Origin: Emmonsiellopsis sp. PD_33
Lineage: Eukaryota; Ascomycota; Eurotiomycetes; Onygenales; Ajellomycetaceae
DNA: 64,000 nt
Direction of reading: 5' to 3'
Assembly (NCBI GenBank): GCA_032988165.1
Contig: JANTQF010000056.1
Span: 89,719 to 153,718 of the forward strand
The notes under the pieces were generated by a model. It saw only the letters and a list, made by a program, of their open reading frames with translations. It did no database searches and had not been told where the DNA came from. Of the stretch, positions 24,409-36,462 are shown piece by piece (the stretch's first letter is position 1; every line of letters begins with the position of its first letter). The position numbers were made by a program, and so were the translations under genes.

Positions 24409-27081
24409 CTATTTCCCAACAACCTCATACCTCACCTCCCGTGCAACAGCATTACACAGCTCAACCCTAACCCCGGCCCCCGTAAGCACATGAATCCACA
24501 ACCTCTGCGTATCACTCAGCCGGTCATTTTCCGACTTGACCTCCGCAAACATAACCTCCCCCTTCTCCACACTCCACAGAAACAAATCCGGAATCCCACC
24601 ACCCCTCTGCTGATACTCCTGCGCCATGACCTTACAGACGGCCGCCAGCGCCTCGCCGCGGAAACATTGGACGATTTCAACTAGATCATCCAGTTCGAAG
24701 GACCAGTCAATGCCGATGGCGCAAGTTTCCTTTTCTGCTTCGCGCTCGTGGACGGAGCGGATGAGCCGTTCGGCTTCGCCGTTGGCGATTTCGGCGAGGC
24801 GGTGGTTTATTTCTGATGCACGGGAGGGGTAGAAGGAGTCTGTGTGAAGGTCTAATGGGCAGGTTTGGTAGGGAGTCTGGAAGACGTTGGGGACATAGGT
24901 GAAGAGAATGTCATAGAAGAGGTAGCCGAACTATATTCGGATATGGTTAGATGTGGGCAATTGCTGAAGTTATTTTGGCCTGGTTGGCCTTTTAAAAAGA
25001 ATCTTTTTGGACGCAGGTATTACTTACTAGAGTTCTCACAATCCCACTCTCTGAATGGTAGCCTTTCCACCCATTGTCTCTATACCAGCTCAAACACATA
25101 CTTTCAACTCTGCACTCCCCTCCTCCTTCCCTTTCGTCTACCCAAACTGTAGGTCTACCTCTTCGCCCGACAGAATTCGAATTGTTATTGTCTTTGTAAC
25201 CTGGGTTAACGAGCAATTCTTTTTCGATACGGATGCCTTCCACAGTCCGCTCTTCGGGTTTAATCAGCATAACGTGTCCAAAATCGTGCTGGTCGCGCTT
25301 CGCGAATCTTAACGATTTTTCCAGTTTCGTTACTCGTTTTTGCAAGTCATAGTGGTAGATCAAATGGCAATCAGGGTCCTCAAGGCCCTCTTCGCATGTT
25401 CGAAGTGCCTTGCGTTTCCACTCCCGCCTCTGTGCTTCTTCGGAGCGGTCATCGGACGGCATCAAAGACCACATATAGTGTTCTTCGAGGAGAGCTTTGC
25501 GTTGGTACCATGCTCCACGGCGAGCAGTATGGAACAAATGTTGGTCAAGCAACTCGGTTAAAAGGTCATGCTCTCGTTTATGTTCCTTGAAGCGAGCAAG
25601 GGCAGATAACCCTTTGTGGATGATGCGGGTATACACCCAAGCAGGGGAAAAACGACGGAGATATGCGCCTTCTCCTGTTTCGTATATGCGTTCTTCTTTG
25701 CGTTGTTCCTCCGCAACAAGAGCCTTCCACCTGTCATAGACGCTCTCAGATAATGACTTGATAAGCTGGAGTTTTTCTATGATAGTTAAACCTGTGGATT
25801 CCAAAGTATTATCGATATCAAACTGTACCCGTAGGGCAGCCTCGAATTCCAGCAATGCAGATCTCGAAGAGAAGACAGCATTGGAGCGGGAGACTATGTA
25901 ACTCGGGTAGTTCCTGCGTGATATCTTGGCCAGAATTATGGTCGTTAGGGATTTCTCTGTCCATTCGGTAGATCGATAAAATACCAGATGCACCCGCTCA
26001 AAGAGTTTCAGAGGTGCGGATGCAAGTCTAATGCAATCTCCGGTGTGGTTCAAAATTTTCTGGATGAAATACTGATCGCGACCAGATCCACTTTTTGAAG
26101 GACCATTCCCTTGGGATATGCCTAGGTCGTCATCTCCTTTAGGCTCAATTTTTGGTTGAGGAATCCAGTCAAGACCTGCCTGAGTACTACTGGATTCCCG
26201 CAATGCTCTTAAGAGCTCTTTTTTGTTTTTACCCTGGACTTTTGCTTCCTTTGCCAGGGATTTTAGCTCTTCTAGCATGAGTAAGGAAGATGCTTCCTCG
26301 AGTGTGGATATCTCTTCCAGTCCTTCTGTAAATCGGAAGCTTTCACACAGGGTAGTGTTTTCAGTGGGTTCCAGTCCAGCTGGTATTGAAGACTCGTGAG
26401 ACACCGGTGGCGGAAGGTTCCTCTTCAATCGAAGATCGTTGACAGCGGCAGGCAGATCTGCGACGTCTTGGTAATAGCCAAGCCGGTTGACACGGTGCCA
26501 CGCCGAAGTTTTGCGTAGAAACAACCGAACATACCTATTCATATGCCATTATATTAGCAACTATCAAATCATGCGATTCATATCGAGCAGGCGGCATACA
26601 GATATTGCGATTCGTAGCATAGTCCTCTCCATTGGTTGAAAACCTCCATTTCTGTCTCGTCGAACAGATGGGCTTCATCTTCCAGCACGTTTTCCAATGC
26701 TAAGTTGAACGCATCAACGTATATGGAGCTTTTACCCTTTACCCATTTTCGTTCGCCATAGCGCTGCTGAAGATTTGAGGTATGTGCCTCATTCTCTAAT
26801 TCCTGGGCTTTTGAAGCTTCGTATTGTTCGATCGCTTCTTTATCCGTTTTCACAGGGGGGAGTGAATCTTCCAGCTCTGTCTGAGTGTTTGAAATCAGCG
26901 CTTCCGTCCCGTTCCCGATTTCAAGCTGCTCCTCATTATCCTCGCCGCCGTTTGGGGTAGCCGCACGAGGACTTTTCTCTGGTTGTGAAGCGGGTGATCC
27001 AGATCCAGATTTAGTAAAGAAACTTCCAATGCTTCCCTCAGCCTTCAACCTCTTCGGGGGCGGGTCGATATTATCGAGCAT
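24409..27081 (-). CDS. FAN1: Fanconi-associated nuclease 1 homologue
   Basis: Exons 26600-27081, 25028-26534 and 24409-24930 encode 836 residues. FAN1 is a structure-specific nuclease that acts in interstrand-crosslink repair. The C terminus has the VRR-NUC form of the PD-(D/E)XK site: D778 in GIPDLFLW and E793/K795 in MFAEVKSENDRLSDTQRLW. Upstream lie the family core stretches YVRLFLRKTSAWHRVNRLGYY, the SAP-like region MLEELKSLAKEAKVQGKNKKELLRAL, and CLSWYRDNGWKGYHSESGIVRTLFGYLFYDILF. As in other fungal FAN1 proteins I see no UBZ zinc finger. The N terminus (residues 11-24, RLKAEGSIGSFFTK) resembles a PCNA-interacting PIP box with Glu in place of Gln. The gene shares a 385-bp divergent promoter with SDC1. 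Confidence 0.93.
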
Positions 27082-27466
27082 ATTCGTACCCGGGAGGAGG
27101 GTCTGATTCTTGGGATGAATCGAGGATATATATATTTGGGGCTATTGAACATCGAGGCAGACGATACTCCAAAAAATGTTCTCTAAAGGATATAATTATA
27201 TGACTCCACCGCGCATAAACGAGAGACTATGAGTTTTCCTCCACACGCAAATCGAGGATGGTTATCTGCTGCTGCTGGATGTCGTCTTAGGCAAACGCGA
27301 CTCCTGAAACGAAGCGTGAAAAAACACGACACGTCGTCATGTGACCTTACAGTTGTTTGCCTTGTTTGCATCGGAGCTTCACCTCGTCCTCCCCAGAGGA
27401 GAGAGAAAGATAAGTGCGACAAACAATCTACAATACCAGAAATGGGATATAAATACATTCTTTGAT
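27082..27466. promoter_or_regulatory. Divergent FAN1/SDC1 promoter
   Basis: These 385 bp separate the two start codons, so both promoters and leaders must lie here. I see no unambiguous transcription-factor site. Confidence 0.6.
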
Positions 27467-28422
27467 ATGGCTGAAACTCCGAACGACCCGTCTTCGTTCG
27501 CCGTGAAGTCTGAACCTCCTCCATTCTATGCTTCGCTGGACAGCGAGGCTCGGTCGTCCCACTCCACTCCACAGCTTGGCGCAGAATCTCAGCGCCCCGA
27601 GCCTCCAGCCATGAGGAACGTTGATACGGTATGTAAACCGATAAGAAAACGACAGAAGGAAATAGCACATCAAAGACACGCTTTATTTCCCAGTTTCATT
27701 GATGCGCGCGTCAATTCCTCCCATCCATTCTCTTTCTGTGTCCCACATCAAAAGGTCCTCCGGCCGCATGAAAGCTAATACATTCTCCACCAACGCTATC
27801 GGAGACACAAAAATATAGCCATCCCAACAGCTCCCTGAAGCTGATCAGCCTTCCTACCAATATACCACCAACCTTCCCACTCCTGCCACTCCCGCCGCCG
27901 CAGCCCCCATCACATCCTCCTCCCAAGACCGCACCCTCCCGACAGACCAGCCGCGCCCGCGAGACGTCACCATGCGCTCCGTACCCAATATCGACGAAAA
28001 GCCCGACATTGCAATGGGCGGAGCGGGACTGAGCCAGCAAGCGCAAGCGCAAGTTCCTATCTCTTCTGCTGCTGCCACCGCCACCACCAACAATAACAAT
28101 GCTTCCACCCCAATCCCACAAGTACGAGCTGGAGGCGCGCCGGCGCGGATATACATGAACGAGAAAATCGTGCCGTATTTATTGGAAGGGATGAAGACTC
28201 TTGCGAAGGACCAGTAAGAAACTCCCCCCACCCTCTAAATTCCCCCGCACCACGCCGTTTTCGCACTCTCCTTGTTCTCAAAACCTCTCTCTGTATATTT
28301 TCTCTATATCTCCGTCAACAACAAACTAACACGAGGCCTTGCTACCTTTCCGTAGACCCGCAAACCCCCTCCGCGTCCTGGGCGAATACCTTATACAAAA
28401 AAGCAACGAGGTGGAGGAATGA
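27467..28422 (+). CDS. sdc1: COMPASS subunit Sdc1 (DPY30-domain protein)
   Basis: Exons 27467-27628, 27831-28213 and 28356-28422 encode 203 residues. The last 45 residues (MNEKIVPYLLEGMKTLAKDQ, then PANPLRVLGEYLIQKSNEVEE) form the two-helix DPY30 dimerisation motif, which docks the Bre2/Ash2-type subunit in the Set1/COMPASS histone H3K4 methyltransferase. The N-terminal 155 residues are low complexity (Pro, Ala, Ser, Thr, Asn) and probably disordered. The final intron splits a Gln codon inside the DPY30 motif, and this splice is what restores the motif. The gene acts in the nucleus and is divergent from FAN1. Confidence 0.92.
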
Positions 28423-28814
28423 TGCCTCCCAACCGCTATCATTCGTAACCGGAAGGGGACAGGTAGCATGTTAGACCTTTTCGTCCTTTCCGCGACGACC
28501 TGAATGCCACAAAGGTTGGGGGGGGGGGAGGCGGAACTTGAAAAAAAAAAAGAAAACACTTGGATGGTATCATACGGTTGCAATTGGGCCGGGTAAACGG
28601 CGTAATGGGAGTTAGGGGTTTATTCCATTGACTTTACGTACTGTACAGAAATAACGTACATCACTTTTTGCGGAGTTTTCGCATGCTGTTCGAAGTTTTC
28701 TTTGGGGTTCTGGGGATTCTTCAAGAGTGTTGTAAAAAAATATGCGCGACAAAAGACTGCTTTTATCTGCATGCCGTACAAAAAAAAAAAAAAGATGTGG
28801 TATTTAATTTCCTC
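28423..28814. other. Spacer between SDC1 and tRNA
   Basis: It contains the SDC1 3' UTR, a G9-type run near 28517 and an A-rich run near 28540. On the minus strand it contains the tRNA terminator listed separately. Confidence 0.6.
28780..28793 (-). terminator. RNA polymerase III terminator of tRNA-Ile
   Basis: A run of 14 A on the plus strand reads as 14 T on the tRNA strand, 21 nt beyond the tRNA 3' end. T-runs of this kind terminate Pol III. Confidence 0.75.
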
Positions 28815-28949
28815 TAGACCAAGTGGGATTCGAACCCACGACCCCCGCATCACGTAAGGATTTGAGTCATATGAGTTCAGTCCTTCCCCTTCCGGGAAAT
28901 TCCTGAGAAGCATATAAGAACGGAACGCTAACCACTGCGTCACTGGTCT
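28815..28949 (-). tRNA. tRNA-Ile (anticodon UAU) with 62-nt intron
   Basis: The spliced product is exactly 73 nt. The acceptor stem AGACCAG pairs with TTGGTCT, the D stem is ACGC/GCGT, and the T arm is GTGGG-TTCGAAT-CCCAC. The anticodon loop CTTATAA gives UAU, preceded by U33 and followed by A37. The intron covers 28851-28912 at the canonical site one base 3' of the anticodon. An intron of this size is known in yeast tRNA-Ile(UAU). The anticodon stem is CCGTT/TGCGG, leaving a U-U at the 31-39 pair and a U-G at 30-40. The assignment rests on the folded structure. Confidence 0.82.
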
Positions 28950-31183
28950 AATATTTTACCCTACTGCGGCCGCAGCAGGTTATTTATCTGCATGTTGCCA
29001 CCGGGCAAGATGCCTCAGCGTTTTCTCAGGGGTAAAGCAAGCTCCCCGCTTCTATTGCAGCTTTTTGTGTCGCATCTAGGGTGAGTGGATTGCACTGGAA
29101 TAATATTTCAGCATTATCTTTCTTCTCTTCTCCCTTTATTATAGAAGAATATGTATTTTCCGCAAAAAATGAACGGGAACATGGCCTCATCTACACCCCC
29201 TTAAAAATCTCGCCTTGGTGACCTTGCAGGCCAGATTATAGTTTTTCATCACCAGGCAGTAGAAAGCCTGGATACACCGTTCTATATAGAGGGATAATAA
29301 CATATAGAGGGGGACGGAGGGCGGGGGTTGGTAGGGGTGGTAGGTAAAGCTTCAATCTGCTGGGACGGGATTTCCCGTCCCGTGTCCCATCCCATATCCC
29401 CACCGGATATGGGAGCGCCAATTCATCGTGGGATGGGATGGGGCATGGGATTTTCGATCTTCTCATGGGATGGGACATAGGAGCATGGTTTTCAGAATGG
29501 GATGGGATGGGATATAAGTTCATGGGATATGTCTACATATATAATTTCCCCCCCCGTCCCGTCCCGCCCTGTCCCAACGGGAGCTTTAGTGGTGGGGGTA
29601 GTAAGGCGGGGGTTTGGGGGGTGGTCGGGGAGGTGGCAGCAGAAGCTTGCTTTGCTCGCTTCCCAGCCTGTGATAAATATTGATGCTAGGTAGTAGGTAC
29701 CTTTTGTATAGGGTCTACCCATAAAGAATACCTCCTTCATCATTTTGGGTATTGTCTGATTTCTCCACCACCACACTGGATATGAAGCTCCTATCAAGAG
29801 GAAACATATAATTCATGTAAGAGGATACACTACCACTAAGTATAAACATTTAATGTCAATAATTCTCTTCAAACCGAACCAAAACTGAAATACACCAAAG
29901 ATAGAAAGAATGAAAGAGAAAATCACATTTTTCTTTAGTTCAGTGCATTTCTTATGGTCTCTATATTCTCCTATTGGATTTTTAGGGATATCTAATGCGG
30001 TGGACGAGCAATCATTGGGTATCTATAAGTGTCTTTTATATGCAAGCCCCATATAAAAGATACAGTTATCATATCAGTGAAAATATCTGCGCGGCGCGAC
30101 GCACCCACCCTGGGTGCAGAGGTGGGAGCTTGCTTGGCACGATTAGTACGAGGATTATGTAGGGGGCCTTTTACCCTTTTCTTGTGACTTGAGTTGTCCT
30201 ACTTTTTTTTGGGGTTTTGTGGCTTGTGTTGCCAATCCCTCTGATCACATCAAGAGAGTGATGGATGAGCTTTTCATTATTTGCCTCGTAAAGTGCATAG
30301 GCGTGGCGATTGTATGGCCATAGGCCACCAAAGAGAGCCCCTAGAGGCATGATGATGGCAGGAGTTGCAGGGGTGTTTGTTCTGCCATCAAGCGAAAAGC
30401 AAGCCGAGCATGGCCACTCGCCGCTGTGTACAGTCGATCTTTACAGCGGACTTGTAGCAGGGTGATCACGGGTGATTTGATTTATCAAGGAATGACCCAA
30501 GATATTGGCGACACTACAAGCACGAGTATGGCGGTGATTTTTGGCTGATTTGTACCGGGCTCCAAGTAGTGATTCTTTTTGGTTTTCTTTTGTTTTGGAG
30601 AGGTGGAGCGGGAAATTTTTGTATGAGAGTGTACTTTGTGGAATATTGTGAGACATCTCTTCTTCTCTTGGGTCGAACTTGATGGAGCCGTTACCTGAAA
30701 GCCGAAGAGACGTAATACGGCGAGAAAAAAGCTGACTGACTATCGATAACGACCATAGCTGAAACTGAAGCTGACCACAAGACAAACCGAGGGTATTACA
30801 AGGAAGTAGAATTGTTCTTTTGCGTCCGCCGCCAATTTTTGCGATATCCGAGCGAGAAGAAAGGAAATATAACAACCAGATCGACAGAGGCATGGCACCA
30901 AGTTAGTGGGGCTGACGCCAGTCGTAGGCTGCAAGTGAGCTTTCCGTGTTCGCCGACAAGCCATATAGAAGTGTGTATGCGTGAAAAGGTGACTTTTTGG
31001 GAGAGAAAACAGAGAAGCGCCGCCGTAACCGTCGAGCTTTGCCTTTGTCCGAGGATGCTGACATAAACCATTCGTGGAATACAGGAAGAGGAATGGAAAA
31101 GAAATAAAGAGAGATAAGAAGGGGCGGAATAAGAAGGCAGTCCAAACAAGTAGCTTGGGGCTCTCTTAATCCTTCATACCTAC
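28950..31183. other. Gene-free region of 2.2 kb
   Basis: I see no convincing coding sequence. The longest minus-strand frame (30441-30893) has no family resemblance. It includes a near-perfect GC palindrome at 28959-28978 just upstream of the tRNA and a G/C-rich foldback element at 29300-29645. Confidence 0.5.
29300..29645. repeat. G/C-rich foldback low-complexity element
   Basis: The segment is built from GGGATGGGA-type and CCCGTCCC-type blocks. It includes the perfect palindrome GGGACGGGATTTCCCGTCCC at 29362-29381, a TCCCATCCCATATCCCC block near 29385-29402 and its approximate complement near 29431-29450 and 29500-29512. A GTCCCGTCCCGCCCTGTCCC tract follows at about 29557-29576. The arms could pair over much of the length. 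It may be a degenerate inverted-repeat element or a recombination-prone G-rich tract. Confidence 0.5.
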
Positions 31184-32275
31184 CTATCTAGAGCCGTATC
31201 TCTCCTCCCCACCACGGCCCTCGTAAGAACGACTTCCTCCTCCATATGGTTCGCGAGCTTCACGGGGAGGGGGGGCATCGGCGTATGCGGAAGAATGATG
31301 GGCACGAGACTCGTCGCGATCATAGTAGGAACGACGATCATCCCCACGACGATCTTCACCGCCGCCACGGCGCTCATATCTATCTTCACGCCCCGAGGTT
31401 GCGTAGCGGTCGATACCACCACGGTATCCAGCGTCATCACGGGGTTCGCGTCGACCAAAGTCACGGCTACGTTCGTTGTACGAGTCGTAACGACCGTGGC
31501 GGTAACCATCATCGAACCGGCGGCCACTATATCCTCCCCGACGATCATCGTAGCGTTCGAAACGGCCACCACGGGGTGGGCCACGGAAATCTGCTGACTA
31601 GGTTAGTTTTGACGCGAAAAATGAAGGCTAAAAAAATAGCAACAACATATCCATCACGTACCACGTTTGGGGGGACCAAAGTATTTTCCAGGTGTAGGGG
31701 TTCGGGGACGACCACGGCGGGCCTTCTCGATGCTGAGGGTGCGTCCTTCGATAACTTCGCCCTGGAGACCTTCCTTGGCGGCGTCTGCTTGCTCCGACGT
31801 GACCATCTTCACGAAACCAAACCCACGCGATTCTTTCGTGTGCGGGTCAAGCATGATGGAGCAGCTCTCGACATCCCCGTATTTCTCAAATAGGCGCGAC
31901 ACGTCCGATTCGGTGAGACGAGGGTGGATGCCAGTAACGAAAAGGTTGGAGCCGGTGTTGACTGATCCTTCGTCGTCATCATCCAGTTTCATCCGGATAT
32001 CGACGGGAGGAGCACTTGAGAGTCATTAGACGACATAGTTGACGCGTAAAGGATAATAATAAGCTTACCGTGTATCGCCACGACCATTTGGAGACATGCT
32101 CCGGTTCCGAGCGCCTCCTGCTCTACCAGCACCTCGTGGAGAGGCGCTACGTTCGCGATCAAACCGGGGTTCATCTGGGAGAAAAAATCAGTCGCCCGTC
32201 AACAGCTACATTTTGCGTATATCGATACATACCGTCAAAGCGACCGTTCTCGTTTTCGTACTCCATGGAGGCCAT
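31184..32275 (-). CDS. Tra2-like SR-type RNA-binding protein
   Basis: Exons 32233-32275, 32069-32174, 31662-32014 and 31184-31590 encode 302 residues. Residues 1-57 are Arg/Ser/Gly-rich (RERSASPRGAGRAGGARNRSMSPNGRGDTR). One RRM covers about 73-150, with RNP2 LFVTGI and RNP1 RGFGFVKM. The C-terminal 135 residues are rich in Arg, Gly, Tyr and Asp (RGPPRGGRFERYDDRRGGYSGRR, ending ERYGSR). A single RRM between Arg-rich flanks matches transformer-2-type splicing regulators. The gene should act in nuclear mRNA processing. The tail is read in a frame other than the longest antisense open frame; it is fixed by joining to the RRM exon at Gly-Asp. Confidence 0.9.
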
Positions 32276-32951
32276 TATTCGTAAGGGCAAGGAATAGGGA
32301 CAGAACAAAGACAAGACAGGTGGCGAAGTTGGGACGTTGGAAGATGGGTTTCACCTAGGTAGCACAACTGGGGGTCAGGAGAACTGGTGAAAGCAGCTCA
32401 GCGGAAGAGGAGGAACGGACGAGAGGTTGTTGAGGGAGAGAAGGATGCAGACTGCACAGAGGTGGCAGCGTGGCGATGGATGGAGGTCGATGAGGGAGGT
32501 TGAGGAGACAAAAAGTTGCAGGCTGCTTGGAGCTGGAGAGAAGAACAATTGATTTAGGCTTTTGGCCCGATCCGGCCTAGCGCGGCTGCTTGCCGGATCC
32601 AGACCCAAATCGGGCGAGGCGGCTCCGGCGTCTAAACAAACCCAAAAAGGGCATCCAAGACAATCAAGGGGTTATATAGGGGTTATCTGTTGCGATTTAC
32701 GACCGGGCCAGTGTAGTGGATGGTTGCAGAGCGTGTAAATCCAGAGAATATTATTGCACGGCCAATACATACTATCTAAGATACGGGAAACGCCATCTAA
32801 CAAACAAACCCAAACGACCTGTGAATTAAACCCAGCATCCACAAAATGGCAAATCCAGATAGTACGGGGGTATGTAGAACAAACATCAAATCAAAACCAC
32901 GAAATAACGCCCCAAGAAGACAAAACACCTGTATTATACCCTCTCCATAGC
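32276..32951. other. Spacer between SR gene promoter and NTO1 3' end
   Basis: It holds the SR gene promoter and the NTO1 3' UTR, since both genes are transcribed leftwards. Nothing else is seen. Confidence 0.6.
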
Positions 32952-35900
32952 CTACCTAAACCCCCGCCATCGTTTGCGCGTTTTATGGACCTTCGGTTTG
33001 GAGGCTTCCGCTGGGATGTCGATGGGCTGGTCGACACCTGCAGCAGGCACTCCATTTGGCCCGTCTGGTGCACAATCAGGAAGCTCATCTCCAACAAGAT
33101 CCCGTAGCTCGTCTTCATCAATTTCACTGAGTTCCTCACTCATCCCTCGAAGGACCTCCCGACCAGTCCACCTCTCCTCGTGGATGGTTGTCCCGATTGG
33201 GTCGAACGGTTGCATGTACCACTGTATACCGCCTTGAGATAGAGGGGCCTGTTCTTTTCTGTCCTCCATATTGGGAGAAGTTGGGGATGCCATTTGGACG
33301 TCGGAAACCCTAGAAAAAGCCTCCTCGTCACCCACTTTTATCCCATTGGCTAGGCTACCAGGAGTAGTTCCGGGCAGGTTGGCAGTAGTAGCGCCATCGA
33401 TTTCTGGACCGGGAATTTCATTTGCATCGCGGCCGGCCTCCGTTTCTCCATTGGCGTCAACCATCACAATATCGTTGTCCTCATTTGTGGCGGGATTTTC
33501 CGTTTCGGTCGCATTTACCTCTATGTTTGGTTGTTCGTGTTCGGCATCAGACTTAATGCCGTTCGCCAACGGCGGTTGCTCAGCATCCGCTTGGTCAGTT
33601 GTTGCATCCCCGGGTGGCGCAGCGAGCGAGCCCCTGCGAGACAAGACGCTACTCTCCAACAGGACATCCAAATCTTTCAGTTCCTTCTCAAAAGGTTTGC
33701 CGTTTAGCTCGCTTTCCTTCTTAAGAGAATCCTCCAAGGCGGGCTGTATCGCCTTGATGATCCGCTTTGCAAGCTTTCTCTTTTCGCGTTGCTCCAAGCT
33801 GAGCTCTGGGGCACGGCCGCTGATCTGCATCTGCAATTCAGCAGTATCACCCACGGATTCAACTCCAATTTCGGACGTAAAAACGTTTGCGAGGTCACGA
33901 GAAAAAGTTGAAACAGAAGTGTATGCTCGTTGGTCCAATTTCTGCCGGATAGAGAACAACCCTAGGCGGAAAACTCCTTTCCCATCTAGTCTGCAACAAT
34001 GTTAGCCTATGAATTAACGCAGCTAGAATAGTGAAGGGAGATACATACACTACTGCCTTTTCGAAAATTGGCCACAACATGGGAGGAATAGGGAAGTAGA
34101 CCAAATCAACAATGTTTCTTAGGGTTTCGGCATCCTTTAACTTTTCTCGTTCCCGTTTCTTAACTTCGTCGCATAACATTCTGACGCGATCGATATCCAA
34201 ATAAAGTTTCTCTGCGAAACCTATTCTCCGCTGTAGTCGAACGGCACCTGCAACCCCCATACCCGCAAAATTGCGCCTTGTCATTTCCATAGAGGAAAAA
34301 GTTTCTAGTTGAAGTTGCAGTCTCTTGAGCAAAGCGGCGCCACGGCGAGATTCTCGTTTTAGCGTCCAATATTTGCACGCATCTTCGGCGTATTGTTTCC
34401 TCTGGCGTACAGTGAATCGCCCTAGCGCGGCGATAACACTATTCAATACGACTTGTGGGATAACCGGTGCCCCTGAAGGCAGCTTCCAGATGGTTTTGGG
34501 GGCTGTCCGTTTGCGTTTGTTGCCACCAACTGTAAGGGTGATCCGAGGAGTGATGGGACGGCTTCCATCTTCGGTAGGATCATTTGGGTCTTGGGATTCC
34601 GGGCCCAGCGCCAAGGCCGCAGCTTGACTATCACCCCATCTTCGTCCCTGCATCGTGTTGCGATAGTATTCCAAAGCTTCTGCGGTCGCAGCATCGGTAT
34701 TGTGCTCTCTTCTCCAGTCAGGCGGGACATGTTTATCGCAGAATGCCTTCAGGCTGTTTGACTCCATAACGGCTGGAGCACCAGGTATCAATTTCATCTT
34801 CAAGTAAAGATGAGCCCGTCTTGCACATGTAACGTGGAACGCAACGAAACAGTTTTTATTGCTGCACTGAATGCATGCGCCCATCTTTTGTCGACATATA
34901 TAGCATGTAAGTTTCCAACGATTCCTGGGAACTTTCTCGACCTCGTTTACTGGTTCCATCAAAGACGGGTTCCCAATCGAGACCTCGGGGATCCAAACTG
35001 CACAAAGAAGATGCGACCATTTCGAAGTGTTTGTCTGTTTGAATGCTCCCTCGGTATTAGGGCAAAAGATGCAGGACGGAGATCCTCGACCTATCAGCTG
35101 GCACTTCCTACACAGCCATTGGCCTTCGGGAATATAGGGGACTCCGTAGCATTCCTGATGCACTGCGAGATCGCATCCATCACAGAACACTATCGCGTTA
35201 GCATTCTCGCAATCGCCATCGTCGCAGATCGCGCATTTGCTATCTTGTTCCTCGCCAGAGCCGGTATGTTCGCCATTAACAGCAGCCGCTGAGCTGGAGC
35301 GAGGTCGTTGTGTTTGCGGTGGTTTGGGGTTTGGTTTTGGTATGCGCTTTTCCAAGGCGTGCCATTCCTTCTCGATCTTGGTCATCGTAATCTCGAAAAC
35401 AGCAGGCTTAATTGGCTCAAACTGCTCTTCCCTCCTTTGGGCATTATAAGTTTCTAGCCATTTCGCATCTTGTTCGTCCATATCATATTCTACCCTGCCG
35501 ACGCCCACATTCCCTATTGGGGCATTGACGTCACCGTCCACGGGTGTCGACGGGCTTAAATCCAAATCTTCCTCGGCCGCACCTTCAGCCATACGAATTA
35601 ACCGTCGTTCATGGCGAAGGAAGATATCGCTTTCCTGATAGCCGACGCTCGCCATGGTGCGATCAACGTAGTTTTGTTGTCCCACGCCCTTCTGCTCGAA
35701 CGGGAGGAAAGGATCTTTGAGGACGAATGACGGCTTGGGTAAAGTAAGTCTCTCGCGGGGATTAGGTCCAGGTAGAGGAACGATCTTGGGCCCATCAGGG
35801 GATCCTATGCCATTCAGTATCGTCTCACTAAGCCGTGGTCTTCCTGGGCGTCGTTTGGTGGGTGAGGGCCCATTTGACATGCCATCAGCAGCACTGTCCC

Positions 35901-36462
35901 ATCCCCCACCCTCATCACTGCCTTTCCCAGAATTACTATTCGAGACAAAGGAGTTCTTTTTGATACCGTCAACTTCATCCGAGCTGAAAACCGCAACTTT
36001 CACATCGATATCAAGATCTGGGTGGAACTCCTCCCAGCCCCTCTCCTCCCTGGGTTTGTAGCCATCGCCTTGCGCAACCGCTAGGGCGGCCGCTGCAGCC
36101 GAACTGTATCGCCGGGATTGGTTCTTTTCTCTTCTAGGACGAGTCGAGACGGGAGGTGTAGATGGCTGGGTTCGCCGTGGCGGTTGGGTGCTTGATGGTT
36201 CGCGGGTAGATCGGACACGGGGGGCTGTATAATTGAATCCGTCTGGGCCTGTCGTACCCCCTGCCGGTGTCTCCGAGCCATCGACGTCAACGTATCTTCC
36301 CCCGCCGCCTGGTCCTCCAGGGACATACCGCCTCTTCTTGGGAGGGGGCTCGCTGTTGGCGGCTTGGTCTGTCGTCAGGGTGGTCTTAAGGGGAACTTTT
36401 GGTTGCGGGTTGGGGGTTCGAGGGGTGGGAGCCTTCCGTTTTGAGGATGATAAGGGCGCCAT
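32952..36462 (-). CDS. nto1: Nto1-like PHD-finger subunit of a NuA3-type histone acetyltransferase
   Basis: Exons 34049-36462 and 32952-33990 encode 1150 residues. The order of domains is that of BRPF/Nto1 scaffolds. An EPL1-like region lies at about 325-375 (VEYDMDEQDAKWLETYN, then FEITMTKIEKEWHALEKRIP). A Cys4-His-Cys3 PHD finger starts at C410 (CAICDDGDCENANAIVFCDGC). A zinc knuckle and an extended PHD follow (CIFCPNTEGAFKQT, WSHLLCAVWIPEV, CYICRQKMGACIQC, FHVTCARRAH). There is no bromodomain or PWWP, as expected for fungal Nto1. Residues 204-211 (KRRPGRPR) look like an AT-hook. The C-terminal 300 residues are acidic and probably disordered. Family members bring a MYST acetyltransferase to H3 tails. 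Start 36462 is the first ATG; the preceding GTG is not used. Confidence 0.9.

Noticed and set aside
31246..31893. Plus-strand 215-codon His/Arg-rich frame
   Set aside because: It is the complement of the Arg/Asp-rich tail of the SR gene, whose own frame joins correctly to an RRM.
33271..34005. Plus-strand 244-codon frame
   Set aside because: It is antisense to NTO1 exon 2 and mirrors its codon bias.
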